Shown piece after piece: positions 1-11,539 of a DNA stretch of 64,000 bases (position 1 is its first letter; each line of letters opens with the position of its first letter). The position numbers and the translations under genes were made by a program. Below the pieces are notes generated by a model. That model ran no database searches. It was not told where the DNA came from and saw only the letters and a program-made list of their open reading frames with translations. Source of the stretch: Dryococelus australis (Eukaryota > Arthropoda > Insecta > Phasmatodea > Phasmatidae); contig CM057009.1 in assembly GCA_029891345.1 (NCBI GenBank), positions 301,049,466 through 301,113,465 on the forward strand, read 5' to 3'.

Positions 1-158
1 CTTGGCAAGGCACGTCATTCTGTTCACTGCACGAATTATTGACACGTTTTGCACGAATGGCATCAACACCCATACACTTTATGCATGGCCATACGTGGCT
101 GATGCGCAAGCGAGCAGCACTTGTCTGCCTCCCGGGCAGGGCAGTGAGGGCCACGTAA
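1..158 (-). repeat. LTR end, gypsy family D (rest lies left of the window)
   Basis: These bases align with 46734-46892, the outer end of the right-hand LTR of the complete gypsy D element, and with about 39150-39308 of its left LTR. After the LTR end, the flank (ctgc, then caactcattgaatt) is the same as the flank after the right LTR (gtgc, then acaactcattgaatt). The fragment is therefore the same insertion in the other copy of the duplication, with the body of the element outside the window. The minus orientation is taken from the complete element. Confidence 0.75.
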
Positions 159-1065
159 CTGCTCAACTCATTGAATTAAGTTATTTATTGTTTTATTTTT
201 CATTTGGGAATAAAGAGAACATTCTCTCTTGCTCCCACAGCCCAATGAAACCGACCGAGCCCAATAATAATTGGTTATGACACAGTTTGTGCAGTGTTTA
301 GATGCTCCAGGGGGTCAGCTGTAACACTACATGAACTGAAAGCCCTACAGTCATAATTAATGTTTCTGTCATTTATGAGAAATCCCAGTCAGTTACAAAC
401 TCAATCAAATATTATTTGTAGAGTGTGTAACAAACCTACCCAAACTAACATTGTGAAATTTTGTTAGCCCCTATAGAGATTTGTCCAAATTATTTTAGGC
501 CTCTGCATTGTTCCAAAAATTTTTGACCAAGATAATTTTGGTATGTCAGAGATATCAGTGCATAAATTTACTATCGTGACTCGACTCTCAATACCTCGCC
601 ATTAAGAGCTGCCCAAATCTCTTCACTAACTTTATTAACCTTTAATATTTTGTCAGACATCAGTGGTAGTACTTCATATTGTATTTACTAGGTAGCAACA
701 TATCATGGTCATATCAAATGTTTAGATATGTGCGCAATCGCTAGAGAGCAGCCTAGGTCTAAACATACATTTTACTGTTTCACACACACGTCGCACAACA
801 CTTTCGGAACTTTTACTGCAGATTTACAGCACTACTTTTCCCACTACTATTAAGTTTACATATTTTGTACTGTTTTGGCTGCAAAGACAAAACATTGTAT
901 ATATATTTGGCATACATGTGTGATTCATGTACTCTTTATAAAATACCTACCGGTAAATATTATTTTGTACTTTATTTAGTAATGTATCAGCTTGACTTGA
1001 ATAATGTCAATTATATTTTCTGAAACAACGGATATTGGCAGTTATATTGGCAAGATACAAATATA
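159..1065. other. Duplicated AT-rich spacer, no gene seen
   Basis: No convincing coding potential on either strand. The sequence is shared with 46893-47800 at high identity, with small indels. It is the flank into which the gypsy D element inserted on its left side. Confidence 0.6.
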
Positions 1066-2335
1066 GACACACACTATCGACCAAAAAATAATTGGGCACC
1101 TGTCCACAATGTTTGCTCGGTGGTTGTCATCCTGTTAGAATCTCCTAGAGCCACCTCCTGTGGCAATAACAGCAGCCATCCTGTCTGGCATCCTCTTTAT
1201 GAGTGTTTGCAGGACATCCACTGGGATTCATCACCATTCCTCTTGCAACCATTCCATGAGTTGAGCAATGGATTTTGGCCATGCCTAACGATCCCTCACC
1301 CGGCGATCTAATTCGTCCCAAAGATGTTCTATAGGATTGAGTTCGGGGCTCTGGACGGGCCAGTCCAATTGGAGATCATTGTTGTCAGCATACCAGCCCT
1401 TAAAACATGGCACCTGGTACTGTCATCCTGTAAATAACGTGGGTCCATTCCGTAAAAACGTCACAATGTTGGGAGTATTACATTATCCAGTATGCTACAA
1501 TAGGCCTCTGTGTTCATACAAACACGGACAAACACCAGTGGTCCTATGCCGAAGGCCGTGAAACCGCCCTACACCATCACTCCACCACCACCGAATTTCC
1601 TAGTTGGAACTATACACTCCGGCAGAAGCCGTTCTCTGGGTAGATGCCACACCCATACATGTCTATCGGACCGTAAAAAGGTAAACCTATACTCATCACT
1701 CCACAGAACCGATTTCCACTGCTCCAGTGTCCAGGTGTGACTGTCCATATACCACCTGAATCGCCGAGCTTAATTTCTTGTCGTGATAAGATGCTTATGT
1801 GCATCTGTTCTTCTTAAATATCCAAGACGGTGGGCCTCTGTTTGTAATGTTAAAATGGAAACCGATAGTCCTGTCGCTGCATAAAACTTCTATCGGATGG
1901 TAGCCAGTGGTTGTGCTCTATTTTTGTCAAATTCACTTTTCAAGGTTCTGCCTACACAACCTCTGCTGCCTTCAGCACAAAATGCTTCCCTTACCCCTGG
2001 CAGTATCTCCGAACTCGGAGCTGTCGTAGCAAAACAATCCTGTCTGGAACAGCTCCGGAACTTACTAAGTCAAACATGCTGCATGAAAACTCACAAATAT
2101 TCTGTTTGAAAAAATCTAGAAAATGCAGCGGCATGGGAAAAAGTGTGTATTACTTCTAGAAACAGTTAAACTGCGAAAAAAGAGAAATCCTGAAGCTAAC
2201 GTCAGCTCGGCAGATTGAAAAAAAAATTCTAAGATCACTACCAAACGCAGCCCCTTTAGAAACTTCCAATGCACAACAAAGTTAAAAGGAATATTCCTGG
2301 GAAAGCCGAACAGAAATATCTTCACGCCTCTAGAT
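1066..2335 (-). mobile_element. Tc1/mariner-like element with broken transposase (left copy)
   Basis: The minus strand of about 1110-1960 encodes a decayed Tc1-family transposase. In the better preserved duplicate (47803-49060) the motifs [24 protein letters not shown] and SMPDR occur in family order. The first aspartate of the DDE triad lies in WSDE. The reading frame here has stops and frameshifts. The likely outer inverted repeat lies around 1066-1110 (actatcgaccaaaaaa, then a gcacctg box), but I could not find its partner, so the far limit near 2335 is a guess. Non-functional. Confidence 0.7.
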
Positions 2336-3064
2336 TTTAAAATTAATTAACCAATCGTAAAAAAAATAGTATAACTTCTCATACCAAAAAAAGTTCTTCC
2401 AAAAATATAAGGGCATCTGAACAAAAAATTGTAACTTATTCTAATAGAAAAAAAAATTAGTTGGCAAATTTTCTCTTCCTCACATTTTCTGGTATGTAGT
2501 GATTTGTGGACCCTCACAAATTAATTTCAAACCAAATTCCAAATTATAACTACAATAGGTTCACAATATGTACCTCGTACATCTGACAATGACGTTTATT
2601 AAAACAATTCATTTGACATTACATTGTTTTTTTCTTTACATATCTGATGGTGAGGGCCTCCAAATCCTTGCAGTCCTCCCTAACCTATAGACCAATCGTG
2701 CAACTGTTCATTCCTACGCAGATATTCCTTCATAACAAAAAAACTTTTATGCTTATATTTTATTAAAAAATTTTCTTTTCATAAGAGACTAATGTTTCTA
2801 AAAAAAACTGACACATCGTTCAACTTACATGTTACAAGTGAGTATTACGACATACTGGATTGGTGTCTAAATTATAGAGTTTATGGTTTAGAAACAGCAT
2901 CTTTCTCTCTCAAAACTGGTCTGGTCAATCACAGGAAATGTCTCTAAAACAAAAAATTCATGATTTAAATATAAAAAACATCTAGATAAACTTTTCTGGG
3001 CCAACTTAGCAACTTGCGTGCAGGCCATCTTGATGAGTCTGCCTCTGGGAGATCCTGCTTTTTC
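2336..3064. other. Duplicated AT-rich spacer up to a breakpoint
   Basis: Matches 49061-49815, then the two copies diverge abruptly after a shared gctttttca. No gene is seen. The breakpoint at about 3064 is the left edge of the 12.3 kb absent from the right unit. Confidence 0.6.
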
Positions 3065-3126
3065 ATAACAATCATGGACTTGGAGCAGACATACAGATTC
3101 TGGGGTCTCTATGACTGCAAACACCT

Positions 3127-3866
3127 ATACTTGGGAAAGTTAACCAAAAAAACTAACTGATTTAAGTTAATCTTAATGCTTGAAAAATTAACTGATTAAA
3201 GTCAAATGATTACTTCTGAAAAAAGAACTGGTTAAAGTTAAAGAGAAAGTAACTGATTAAAGTTAAAAGTTAAATAATCCTACAATGTGAGCATGAAAGA
3301 AAAGTTAAAGAATTCTTTTCACTCACAAATTGATTACAAAGATATACCATATACAACTACTTTGAAAAACATTTTTAAAATTGCAATTTTGTTTCCGTTT
3401 CTGAAAATTATATTATTAAAATATTTTCTTTTCGTCAGTCAAAATCACGAAAACTAAAAGTACTTATTGAAAAAATTGTTGAATTTCAGAAACAGTTACA
3501 TTTCAAAATTGGGAATCGTATATCCAGTACAACAATTATAATATTTCCACAAATTACCTTCATGTGTGTTTTTTAATTGGATACAGAGGTAACAAATGCC
3601 TTGATATATTCGCAAAAGTACTTTTTTGCTATTTTAATTATTTTTCGCAATATTAGACTTCTAAGTAGTTATCTTCAACAACAATCATCGGCCACTGAGA
3701 CATCAAGAAACTTACTTTTGTAAATTTTAATAGTTTACCAAAAATATTAACGACTGAAAAATTAAAGTGAATTAATCTTAAAGGAAACGATTGAGTTAAA
3801 AAGTTACGTGAATTTTTAATGAATAATTTTAATTGTTAGTATTTTTAAGAGTTAATCCCAAGTATG
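3127..3866. mobile_element. MITE-like element with hAT-style ends
   Basis: The left end (atacttgggaaagttaac at 3127) and the reverse complement of the right end (about 3846-3866) share the core atacttggga followed by a ttaac box. The interior is very AT-rich and has repeated subterminal motifs of the form aactgattaaagttaa at about 3150, 3187, 3230 and 3250. Such ttaact/agttaa subterminal repeats with a TTGGGAAAGTTA end are typical of non-autonomous hAT elements. No coding sequence and no clean 8-bp target duplication were found, so the class is an inference. Confidence 0.45.
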
Positions 3867-5588
3867 CATACACCATGGCTACCTGCCGCAAGATGAGCTG
3901 CTCACCTTGGCTACCCGTGACGACTTAAACAACAGTGGCCAACCATCAGGCATGACAAATTCACAACAGTAGTACAATTTTCATTTTCTAGTCTAACCAC
4001 AAAATAAGTTCAACCTGTATTATTTCTGATGACTTAGAAAGTTCAGGTACATACATATCTTTTAACTTCTTGTAGTCTTAAGTAGAAGCAAGGTGCCAAC
4101 TGTTATCTTAAACAAACAAAAATATAATACACAGTTTCTGAGCAGCAGCTGTTATACCAACAACCCACCCAACATTTCAGAGCTAATCCTACCTGAAACT
4201 ACTATTTAATTTTTCCATTTTGTTGAAGGAACACACACAAAAAAAATTGTTCTCTTCTGGGCTGGTTGATCAACTATCCGGCATAAGGACAGTTCCAATC
4301 CTAAGAAGTCTTTTCACACACACCAAATACCATTGTGTAGTAGTGAGTACATCTTCTTCTGGAGATGTGAATCAACCACTCGTCTCATCAGGTTCAGCCA
4401 TGCCAGACAAAACACTGGAGCTAGCTGAGCCATGTTCTGCAAAAGGAACCTGCGTCATGGGGTTGAGTCAAAGTGTGATGAGGGAGTTCCAAGCAACATG
4501 AGTACTCTAGTACTCAAGATAACATTCTGAACACATCCCATAAATGCTCCAACACAGCAATCTCTCGAAAACTGGCAGCATCAAAAGGGGCTGCAAGTGG
4601 ATTCTTTAACTGCATGGTAGAGCGAACATTGCTCCCAACACCCTCACGATTGATTGTAGGGCAACCTTCTCAGTATGTCTTACACAGGTCAGTTCAGTTC
4701 AGTGTTTCAAGGAAGATTCACACTTTTCGTCACATATCACCGAACCCTTCATGAAATTTAAATGTTCTCATTACAGTCACAGTCTTGTAGACACACACGC
4801 ACAATGCCAGACGGGGTTTGCCAGGTAACAGTGTCCATTGCTTAAGGGAGCATTAAGTTGGATAGGCGAAAAGTGGCCTGATCTTTCCCACCCCTTTATC
4901 ATTTACTTGTAGTTAACTCCAAGAAAATGAAACTTAATGGTACCATCACCAAAACCATCAAAATCAACTAAACTATAGCTATACCTAAAGTTCTTATACC
5001 TATCATCTCAGTCAGTGGCACAATATATTCTCCCCTTAACTACATCATAAAAACCATGAGCTTAATTGAAACTTACATTATATCTGTTTAATAACCTATT
5101 ATTGTAGCAAAAAAACAAACAACAAAGAGCTCTCAGTGGCTAAAATTACAATTTTTTTTTTTTTCTGAATGTACCCAAAAAGTACATTTCAACGCCATTC
5201 CTACGTCTCTCTTAATAGCTTATACATCACTTTGTGTGACACAAATTTAACTTCTATCTCAGTGGCTACAACAACTGTTCTAGGAAGGTTTGGTTATGTG
5301 CTGTCAAGTCCAAACACTTTGCTACTCAGATTCATCTGCATGTACCAAACTACAGATTCACAACATTAACAACTGACAAGAGAAAAAGGCACAAACAACA
5401 ACAAAAATAAACACAAAATAATCTACAGCTACAGCTTCATCACGTTATATAACATATCGGCTACTTTCATTACATAAAATCTAAACACCTTCATCTAATG
5501 TTAACCAGAGGGCCATCTAGTGACCTTCAGCATCTCCTATAGTGGTTCTAACTCGGCCACTGGCTCAAATATGGTCCACTATGAGCTA
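3867..5588. other. Region without a recognised gene
   Basis: The longest open stretch here (4220-4501, +) resembles nothing I know and looks like chance. Because an env-like gene ends just to the right on the minus strand, part of this region should be the 3' LTR of that element. A minus-strand run of 13 A (5151-5163) followed by TTGTAATTTTAGCCAC could be a polypurine tract and LTR start, but there is no second LTR to test this. Confidence 0.3.
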
Positions 5589-5589
5589 C

Positions 5590-7410
5590 ATACGGGAACC
5601 ACTTTGTTCCTCTGGAGTCATACTTTCTATCTTATGCCCCCTTATACTGCAAAATCTCCAATATAGACACAGCACAAACATCATAGTCAACAATATAATC
5701 ATGATAATTAACCCTATCTCTAGCCCAAGGATAGTGTCATCACTCACAGCTTCCGTTCAGGGCATCATACCTATTCCAACTAAATAAGGATTCCTAAGAT
5801 TATGACTAACAGAACAATATTAACGAGGCCCAATGAAATAGTCTACATGTTTTGAAACAGAAAATTTTCATAAAGTGATCGGCTGACACTAGCGTTCAAA
5901 GTGATATTTAAATGAGGTATTCATGGCGGCCAATTTTCTTCAAGACAATCGTTAAAAGAAGGAAACTCTGTTTTGGTCTATGCTGAATGCGCACGATAAT
6001 ATAATATCATAGATTAAGACCACACTGCTGGAATCACATTAATAATTTTAAACTCAGTTTCTGTATTATAATTGCAATGATACACCTAATTAATTCAAAC
6101 TTCTTCATTCAAAAATAACCTATAGTCACACAGTAATGCCACATCAATAGCGCCTGGATGCTCACTAATGTCTAATATTCTCGTCACATTCTTACTAATG
6201 GTGCACTTCAATTCTAATTTGGCTAACATTCATCAAAAAATCTCTCAGGTCCTACCTGATTAATGTTCAAGTGGGATTCAGATTGACAAGTAAATGAACA
6301 CACTTCTCCTAATCGTTCAGCAGTACTTCCATGAAAAACAGAGGCTACAGATAAAAAATCATACAGCTTCCAATGAGCATCTTTCTTAACTATAGGTATT
6401 TTCATCTTAACAAATAGGTTGCCCTCAAATATTTTGCACATTCTTATTTTTAAGTGGTAATAAACTTATACTTCACTAATTGGAAGAGCTAAACAATACC
6501 TATCTTTATCAACTATTTAAGCCAAAAATTTTTATCTCTCCTTTAAGTCTTCAGGCGAGACGAAAACTGCAGGTGACTTACGTAATCTACAGTGATCTAA
6601 AATCTCCACTTTAAACACTGTATGGGCCTGTTTTGCCATAAGGACTACAAGTAAAAGTTGGGTCTGAAGGACATTAGACAGCTCATTTATCCTTCTGCAG
6701 TACTGTCTTCTAAGGTCTCCCTAAATGAATTTGGATATTTCGTCTCAGATTATTGAATTTTGTTAGCACTTTAACAAAAAGTTCTGGGACTGCATTATCA
6801 AGGACTGAAATTTAATTAGAAATGTTGCCTAAAGCTAAACGTTTTGTTAAACATGTTTATTCGTTACTTTAATGTAACCTCCTAACTCCTGTTCATTCTT
6901 AAACAATCTGTCTACCTGATTTACTATTGCAATGACACAACACAAGTTTGCGACATCTCCTAAAAAGGTTAATAATACTCGTTTTGACCTAAACTGTTCC
7001 TCAACTTCTACTAGGTGTTCTCTCGCAGCTGCATTTAAATTATTAAGTAAAGTTTCAGAAATTAAAAGAAAGTTCTTGTGTTCTTTATGTAGGCTATTTG
7101 ACATAATTCCTTCAGCCCTGTTTCTTACAAGGAAATTTTTTTGTCACCTCATCTATCCTCCCTTCTAATTTTTGCGGTCATGCTGACTTGAAATTCAAAG
7201 TAACAGATGAAATTTATACAGTTACCTTAGTCATTGGCTCAAAGTGTGCTCCTGAGACCACTACAACGGCTATGGACTCAGTAGCGTCGCAGAGAGCCTA
7301 TTTCTGGATCAGCGCCACCTACCACAGGATGGTGACAGCTGCCATCATCCACGAGTTGCACCACACTGAGTGTTCCTAGCTCTCTGGAGATTAATGACAG
7401 GTTATTACTT
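5590..7410 (-). pseudogene. env-like envelope glycoprotein relic of an errantivirus-type gypsy element
   Basis: Envelope protein (F-protein-like) of an env-bearing insect Ty3/gypsy element, broken by several stops and frameshifts. Seen on the minus strand, in order: a furin-type cleavage site RSKR at 6979-6990 followed by a hydrophobic stretch; an N-terminal helical segment before it (6991-7104); a segment at 6223-6441 with the spacing of the central env domain (a KMKIP box, then LYDF); and a hydrophobic membrane anchor of about 22 residues at 5641-5725, followed by a basic tail. The gene lies directly downstream of an integrase on the same strand, the normal pol-env order. The family is inferred from layout and motifs, not from a search. 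It cannot make protein. Confidence 0.65.
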
Positions 7411-7559
7411 AAGTTGTTAGTGACTACATTTCGACAAGTAAAATTGTTTTGGACAACATGGAAACAAAACCAGTGTATTTACTCTGTAACATCTAACAAA
7501 TCACCTAACTATATATTAGGGCCATTAATATGGTTTCTTTCGCTCATTGTTTAGACCTT

Positions 7560-8285
7560 CTAACCTGGATTGCATTCGTATTTTCTTTTTAAGGTAATAT
7601 AAGCTGGATGACACCTGTTTTAGTACTACAGCAGGACCATTCCAGTGGTTCATAAACTTTGGAGTCAGGCCCATCTCTTATATAGGGGTGTAAATCAAGT
7701 ACTCCTGGCCTGGCTTGTACTCAACAACCCTGCATTGCGTATCGTATGCTGTTTTTTTCCCTCTCTTGCTGTTCTCGAATGTTCTCAACTGCTTGCCTCT
7801 GGAGCACTTTACACATTCTTTGCAGCTGCTTGCTCTCCACCTAGTCAACCTTCTAATTGAGGCAGATCACTGAGGGCAAGATGTGTTCGTGCCCATATAC
7901 AAGCATGAATGGACTGAACACTTTACTTTCCTACATATTAATATTATAACCAAATTTGACCAGGGGAGTTTCTGATCCTTATCCCTTTGGTTAATGGATA
8001 CATATTATGACATCAGAGTTGTCAGGGTGGCATGCAACCTTTTTACAGCTCCATTACATTGAAGGAGATAAACTGATGTTATTGTCCCTTGTACATCCCT
8101 CAGTCACAGAAGCTCATGAACTACTGCTGAGCTTAAAACATATCCCCTGTCACTTAAATTGATCCTGGTGTGTAATACCTACAGATTACGTTTTCCAAAA
8201 GAAATTGTGCTTCTTCCTAGGCAGTCTCTGCAGGTACAACTCAAGTCTTTGCCCACCTCGTACTATAATCTATACATGTAAGAGT
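7560..8285 (-). pseudogene. Integrase relic (C-terminal half) of the env-bearing gypsy element
   Basis: The minus strand shows a degenerate retroviral-type integrase: a DRG box around the second catalytic aspartate, then NGAVKRLHATL (usually NGxVERxH), then LVYGHEHILPS, then a C-terminal domain with LTPKF and WNGPAVVLK before the frame closes near 7560. The order and spacing match Ty3/gypsy integrases. The frame has stops and shifts. Upstream parts of pol are missing because the sequence is cut at about 8285, where the LTR end of an oppositely oriented gypsy element begins. Confidence 0.7.
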
Positions 8286-8288
8286 CTC

Positions 8289-8370
8289 TACAGTGTGGTG
8301 ACTGGGAAACACCGCTGGCGCCCATCTACCATAAGTTTATTGCGTCACAGTTTGTCTAGTCTTGTGTCTT
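8289..8370 (+). repeat. Truncated 5' LTR end, gypsy family A
   Basis: About 80 bases (gtgactgggaaacaccgctgg and onward) match the 3' end of the family A terminal blocks at 16308-16385, 19132-19209 and 50766-50843. Only the LTR terminus remains. The rest was lost when the junction with the minus-strand integrase at about 8285 formed. A possible primer site tggcgttcccgag starts at 8387, but I cannot assign its tRNA. Confidence 0.65.
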
Positions 8371-9480
8371 GCCAGACGAAGTCAATTGGCGTTCCCGAGT
8401 GGGGCCAGTGTGCTCATCCGCATCTCACCATCGAAGTCAACCGCATCAAAATGGCGGACACCACATCAGATCATCCGCGAGAAGGCCTCAAGCATACTGC
8501 GTTGGCAAACACGACACCCGCTATCGCGAACTACTTCAACATGCCAGTCGAATGATGTGTACATTTTGGCAGATTGAGTGAAGTGAATGTGTTTGCTGAA
8601 AATTCATGGAATCAACCGTTATGCCAATATAGTCCGATATCGCTTCAACACTGTCAGAAACACGCCTGTGCACGCGCACTGAATGTGACAGGCAGGGAAC
8701 AAAGTGGGCACAGTGCTAGCAGTGCAAATGGGACTCACATTTGCAATACATACGGCCCGAAGAGTATAACACCTTCCACGGTGGTGTCATACTGTGACGA
8801 GTACCGTAAGATGAACTGTGAAGAGATTGCACCACCGACAGCACTAGAGGTGAAGCTCACGCTGCCACCGGTAGTTGTAACGTAGATGCCACAGGGTCTA
8901 ATGGGTCCAGATCGTAACGTACTTTCACCAACATTTGCAGGACATGATGCAGAGGACCCAGGCACATTTTTAGCGGTATGTAAGGAGAATTTGCACCGAC
9001 ATCGCGTACACTGTAAGGACTGAATGGAGGTCACCGCGAACAGGTTGAGTGGAACAGCTGCTACGAGTTAGAATTTAGTCAAAGAATATAGTGTGACATG
9101 GGAGGAGTTATGCGACCGGCTACTGGGCAGGTTTGACACAGATGGAAATACAATCCAGGCCCAAGCTCGGCTGTTACATAAGCAGCAACTCCAGCACAAA
9201 GGGATTGATGAGTTCATTTCATGCAAACTATGTGTGAACAAATGCTTGAACCTCGGCCAACCTACCGGCGGAGTACTAGAAACAAATGTCACTTTGTCAA
9301 AACCGGACATTCGGCCATTGTTGCATTTAGGCAGCTGGGAGAATGTGAAGCATTTCACGTGGGAGGCACGTGCTTACGAACGAGTGAAGCAGGCGGAACA
9401 AAGAAAACAAGTGCTGTACAGACACAGTTAATCCTAACAGCCTGCACCCCCTGCCACCTTTACACCCTACGCTAGCTATT
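8371..9480 (+). pseudogene. Leader and gag relic of gypsy family A
   Basis: The untranslated leader is followed from about 8900 by a retrotransposon gag-type sequence: an EDPGTFL box near 8950, then WEELCDRLLGRF near 9096-9131, then QQLQHKGIDEFIS. This order is typical of the retrotrans_gag domain (capsid) of Ty3/gypsy elements. A TGA and a frame change split it. No intact zinc knuckle is visible in 9430-9560, where one is expected. Some open stretches at 8205-8885 are not recognisable protein. Confidence 0.65.
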
Positions 9481-9564
9481 GATGACACGTGACTGTAGCC
9501 GCCTGTCAGGCAGATTACACAATTGCCACCGTAGCAGGGAAGTCCACCCGCAACATGCACATGA

Positions 9565-9804
9565 GTGTTACAAGTGAGTGACAGTACCATACGTGCGTTA
9601 AGGGTTAATATTGAAGTGGAGGGAAAAAATGTGATCGCTGTGATACACACTGCAGCAAACCACAATTTTGTACGTGATGGATTAATACAGGCTATCACAA
9701 CGAGAGTACCGCCACGTCACCTACAGTTTGCCACTACAAATCAACGGGTTGAGGCAAGAAGTGTGATGCACGTGACAGTTGGGTTACATGAACTCTGTAC
9801 CTAG
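9565..9804 (+). pseudogene. Retropepsin-like protease relic, gypsy A
   Basis: Seventy-nine residues with the fold pattern of an LTR-retrotransposon aspartic protease. The active-site DTGA is replaced by HTAA at about 9646-9657, so the catalytic aspartate is lost. A second aspartate-glycine strand region and the leucine-glycine dimer strand follow in 9820-9860 (ILGLPCF). It sits between gag and reverse transcriptase as expected for a gypsy pol. Confidence 0.6.
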
Positions 9805-9819
9805 TATGAAGTATAAATT

Positions 9820-11420
9820 GTGCCGGACCTGTGCGAGGAAATGATACTTGGGTTACCATGCTTCATTGTCAACCAAGCCGTGATCGAACCAAATTTTGAC
9901 TGTCTGCACATGGGGACACGTGGAAGGTGGACACTGTCTGCAGTATTAGCAACGCCACCGCCATCAATAGCTGCTGTGCCACTCAACGAGTTCGAGCACA
10001 AGGTGACCGAGCAACATCAACAACGCCTGCAACACCTGCTGGACCAGTATGCCAGTGTGTTCCAGACTGATGGGAAGCTGCAGCACACCAATGTCACAGA
10101 GCATGCCACCATCACGGCACAGGAGGACCCGGTGTACTCCAAGCCACAAGACCCAGGTATTTTCTTCCAGTGCATCATAAATCAGCAGGTATGCGAGATG
10201 CAAAATGATAATGTGATTGAATATATACAGAGTCTCTACAATTCAGGCGCTACGCTAGCTCCTAAAAAGGACGGCGAATGGAGGTTTTTGTGTAGACTTT
10301 CGTCCTTTTAGCAAGATAACTATTAACATGCCACCTCTAGTCATTAACATCAATGACACTTTGTCTACATTAGGACAAGCTACTGTATTCACATCACTTA
10401 ACCTTAAATATGGATATTGGTGAGAACCCGTCCGCCCACAAGACAGTAAAAAGACTGCTTTTACCATGCCAGACGGGGAATATATTTCAGTGTGTTGCCA
10501 TATCATATGGCCTAAAATGGGCCCACGCCATTTTTCAAAACCTCATGGTAAATGGTTTGGATGGTTACATAGGAGACTTTTTGATGGCTTACCGTGATGA
10601 TGTACTTGTATGGTCAAACAGTTTGGAAGAACACATGCACCGTCTGAGCCTTGTGTTCGAGAGGCTGGTACGCAACAAACTCACATGCAAGAATGATAAG
10701 TGTAAGTTGGGGATGAGTAGAATTGAGTTTTTGGGACACTATGTAACATGGAATGGACACAAACCGGAATAATAGCATGTACAGGAATTACAAAAGAAAC
10801 CCACACCCACTTCACGTAAACAGGATCAACAATTATTTGGCTTAATAAATTGGTTAAGGGAACTCGTCCCAAACTTTTCTGTGATAACTTGATGGAATTT
10901 GCTATGTGAAAAACGTAAATTTGTATTTACATCGTGAGCTGATCAAGCATTTAAAGATATCAAACATGCTTTCCAAATTTGTAAGCCATTAGCCAGATAT
11001 AGTTCAGAGTTACCTGTTGTTGTGCAAACAGATGCGAGTCAAGAGGGAATTGGAGCAGTGTTATATCAGGTGGGAAAACATGGGGAGAAAAGTATTATTT
11101 ACTACCACAGCACAAAGTTTGGCAAGGCAGAATTCAAGTACCATGTGAACAACCAGGAATATTTAACTATTGTACACGTGCTGAGAAAGTACCAGCCAGA
11201 TCTGTTAGGGAGACAGTTCACGTTGAGAACCGATAACCGCTGTCTAGTCTGGTTGAAAGGCATGCATAACGGGAAGGGTAAACTTGCACGATGGGCCTTG
11301 CTACACCAGGAGTTTGATTTTAAGGTAGAAAACATGTCAGGGAAAATCAACGAGCTAGCTGATGCACTGCCCAGAAACCCCTGTCCAAACCTAACTGTAA
11401 ACGATGATGCTGAGTGGGAA
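9820..11420 (+). pseudogene. Reverse transcriptase and RNase H relic, gypsy A
   Basis: Ty3/gypsy pol. Landmarks: a pre-RT segment with YASVFQTDGKL (about 10048), APKKDGEWRF (10258), the YGLKWAHAIFQ box (10506), the catalytic loop YRDD at 10590-10601 (usually YxDD, so aspartates kept), and FLGHYV (10728). RNase H follows with TDAS (11028), GIGAVLYQ, LRTDN (11223) and a carboxy end DALPRNP. The frame is interrupted between 10311 and 10410 and at 10772, so no full polyprotein is possible. Best preserved pol in the window. Confidence 0.8.
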
Positions 11421-11539
11421 GAGTCTCTACCACCTTGCCGGGCCACACAAACAGCAGACACACAACTTTTTTTTATACAGAACATATTTGCCACACCATT
11501 ATGCGGGAGCTTGTCTAGTTAAACGTCCATAACATGTTA

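Noticed and set aside
4220..4501. 93-codon plus-strand frame as a small host gene
   Set aside because: No domain, no splice context, no duplicate to test conservation; composition consistent with chance.
5542..5787. 81-codon plus-strand open frame
   Set aside because: It is the complement of the env membrane anchor on the minus strand; its hydrophobic look is a shadow.
8205..8555. 116-codon plus-strand open frame
   Set aside because: It crosses the junction from minus-strand integrase into the gypsy A LTR end and leader, so it cannot be one gene.
9068..9698. Minus-strand open frames opposite gypsy A gag and protease
   Set aside because: Shadows of recognisable plus-strand gag and protease sequence; no similarity of their own.
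11102..11494. 130-codon minus-strand open frame
   Set aside because: Antisense of the gypsy A RNase H domain, which has clear family motifs on the plus strand.
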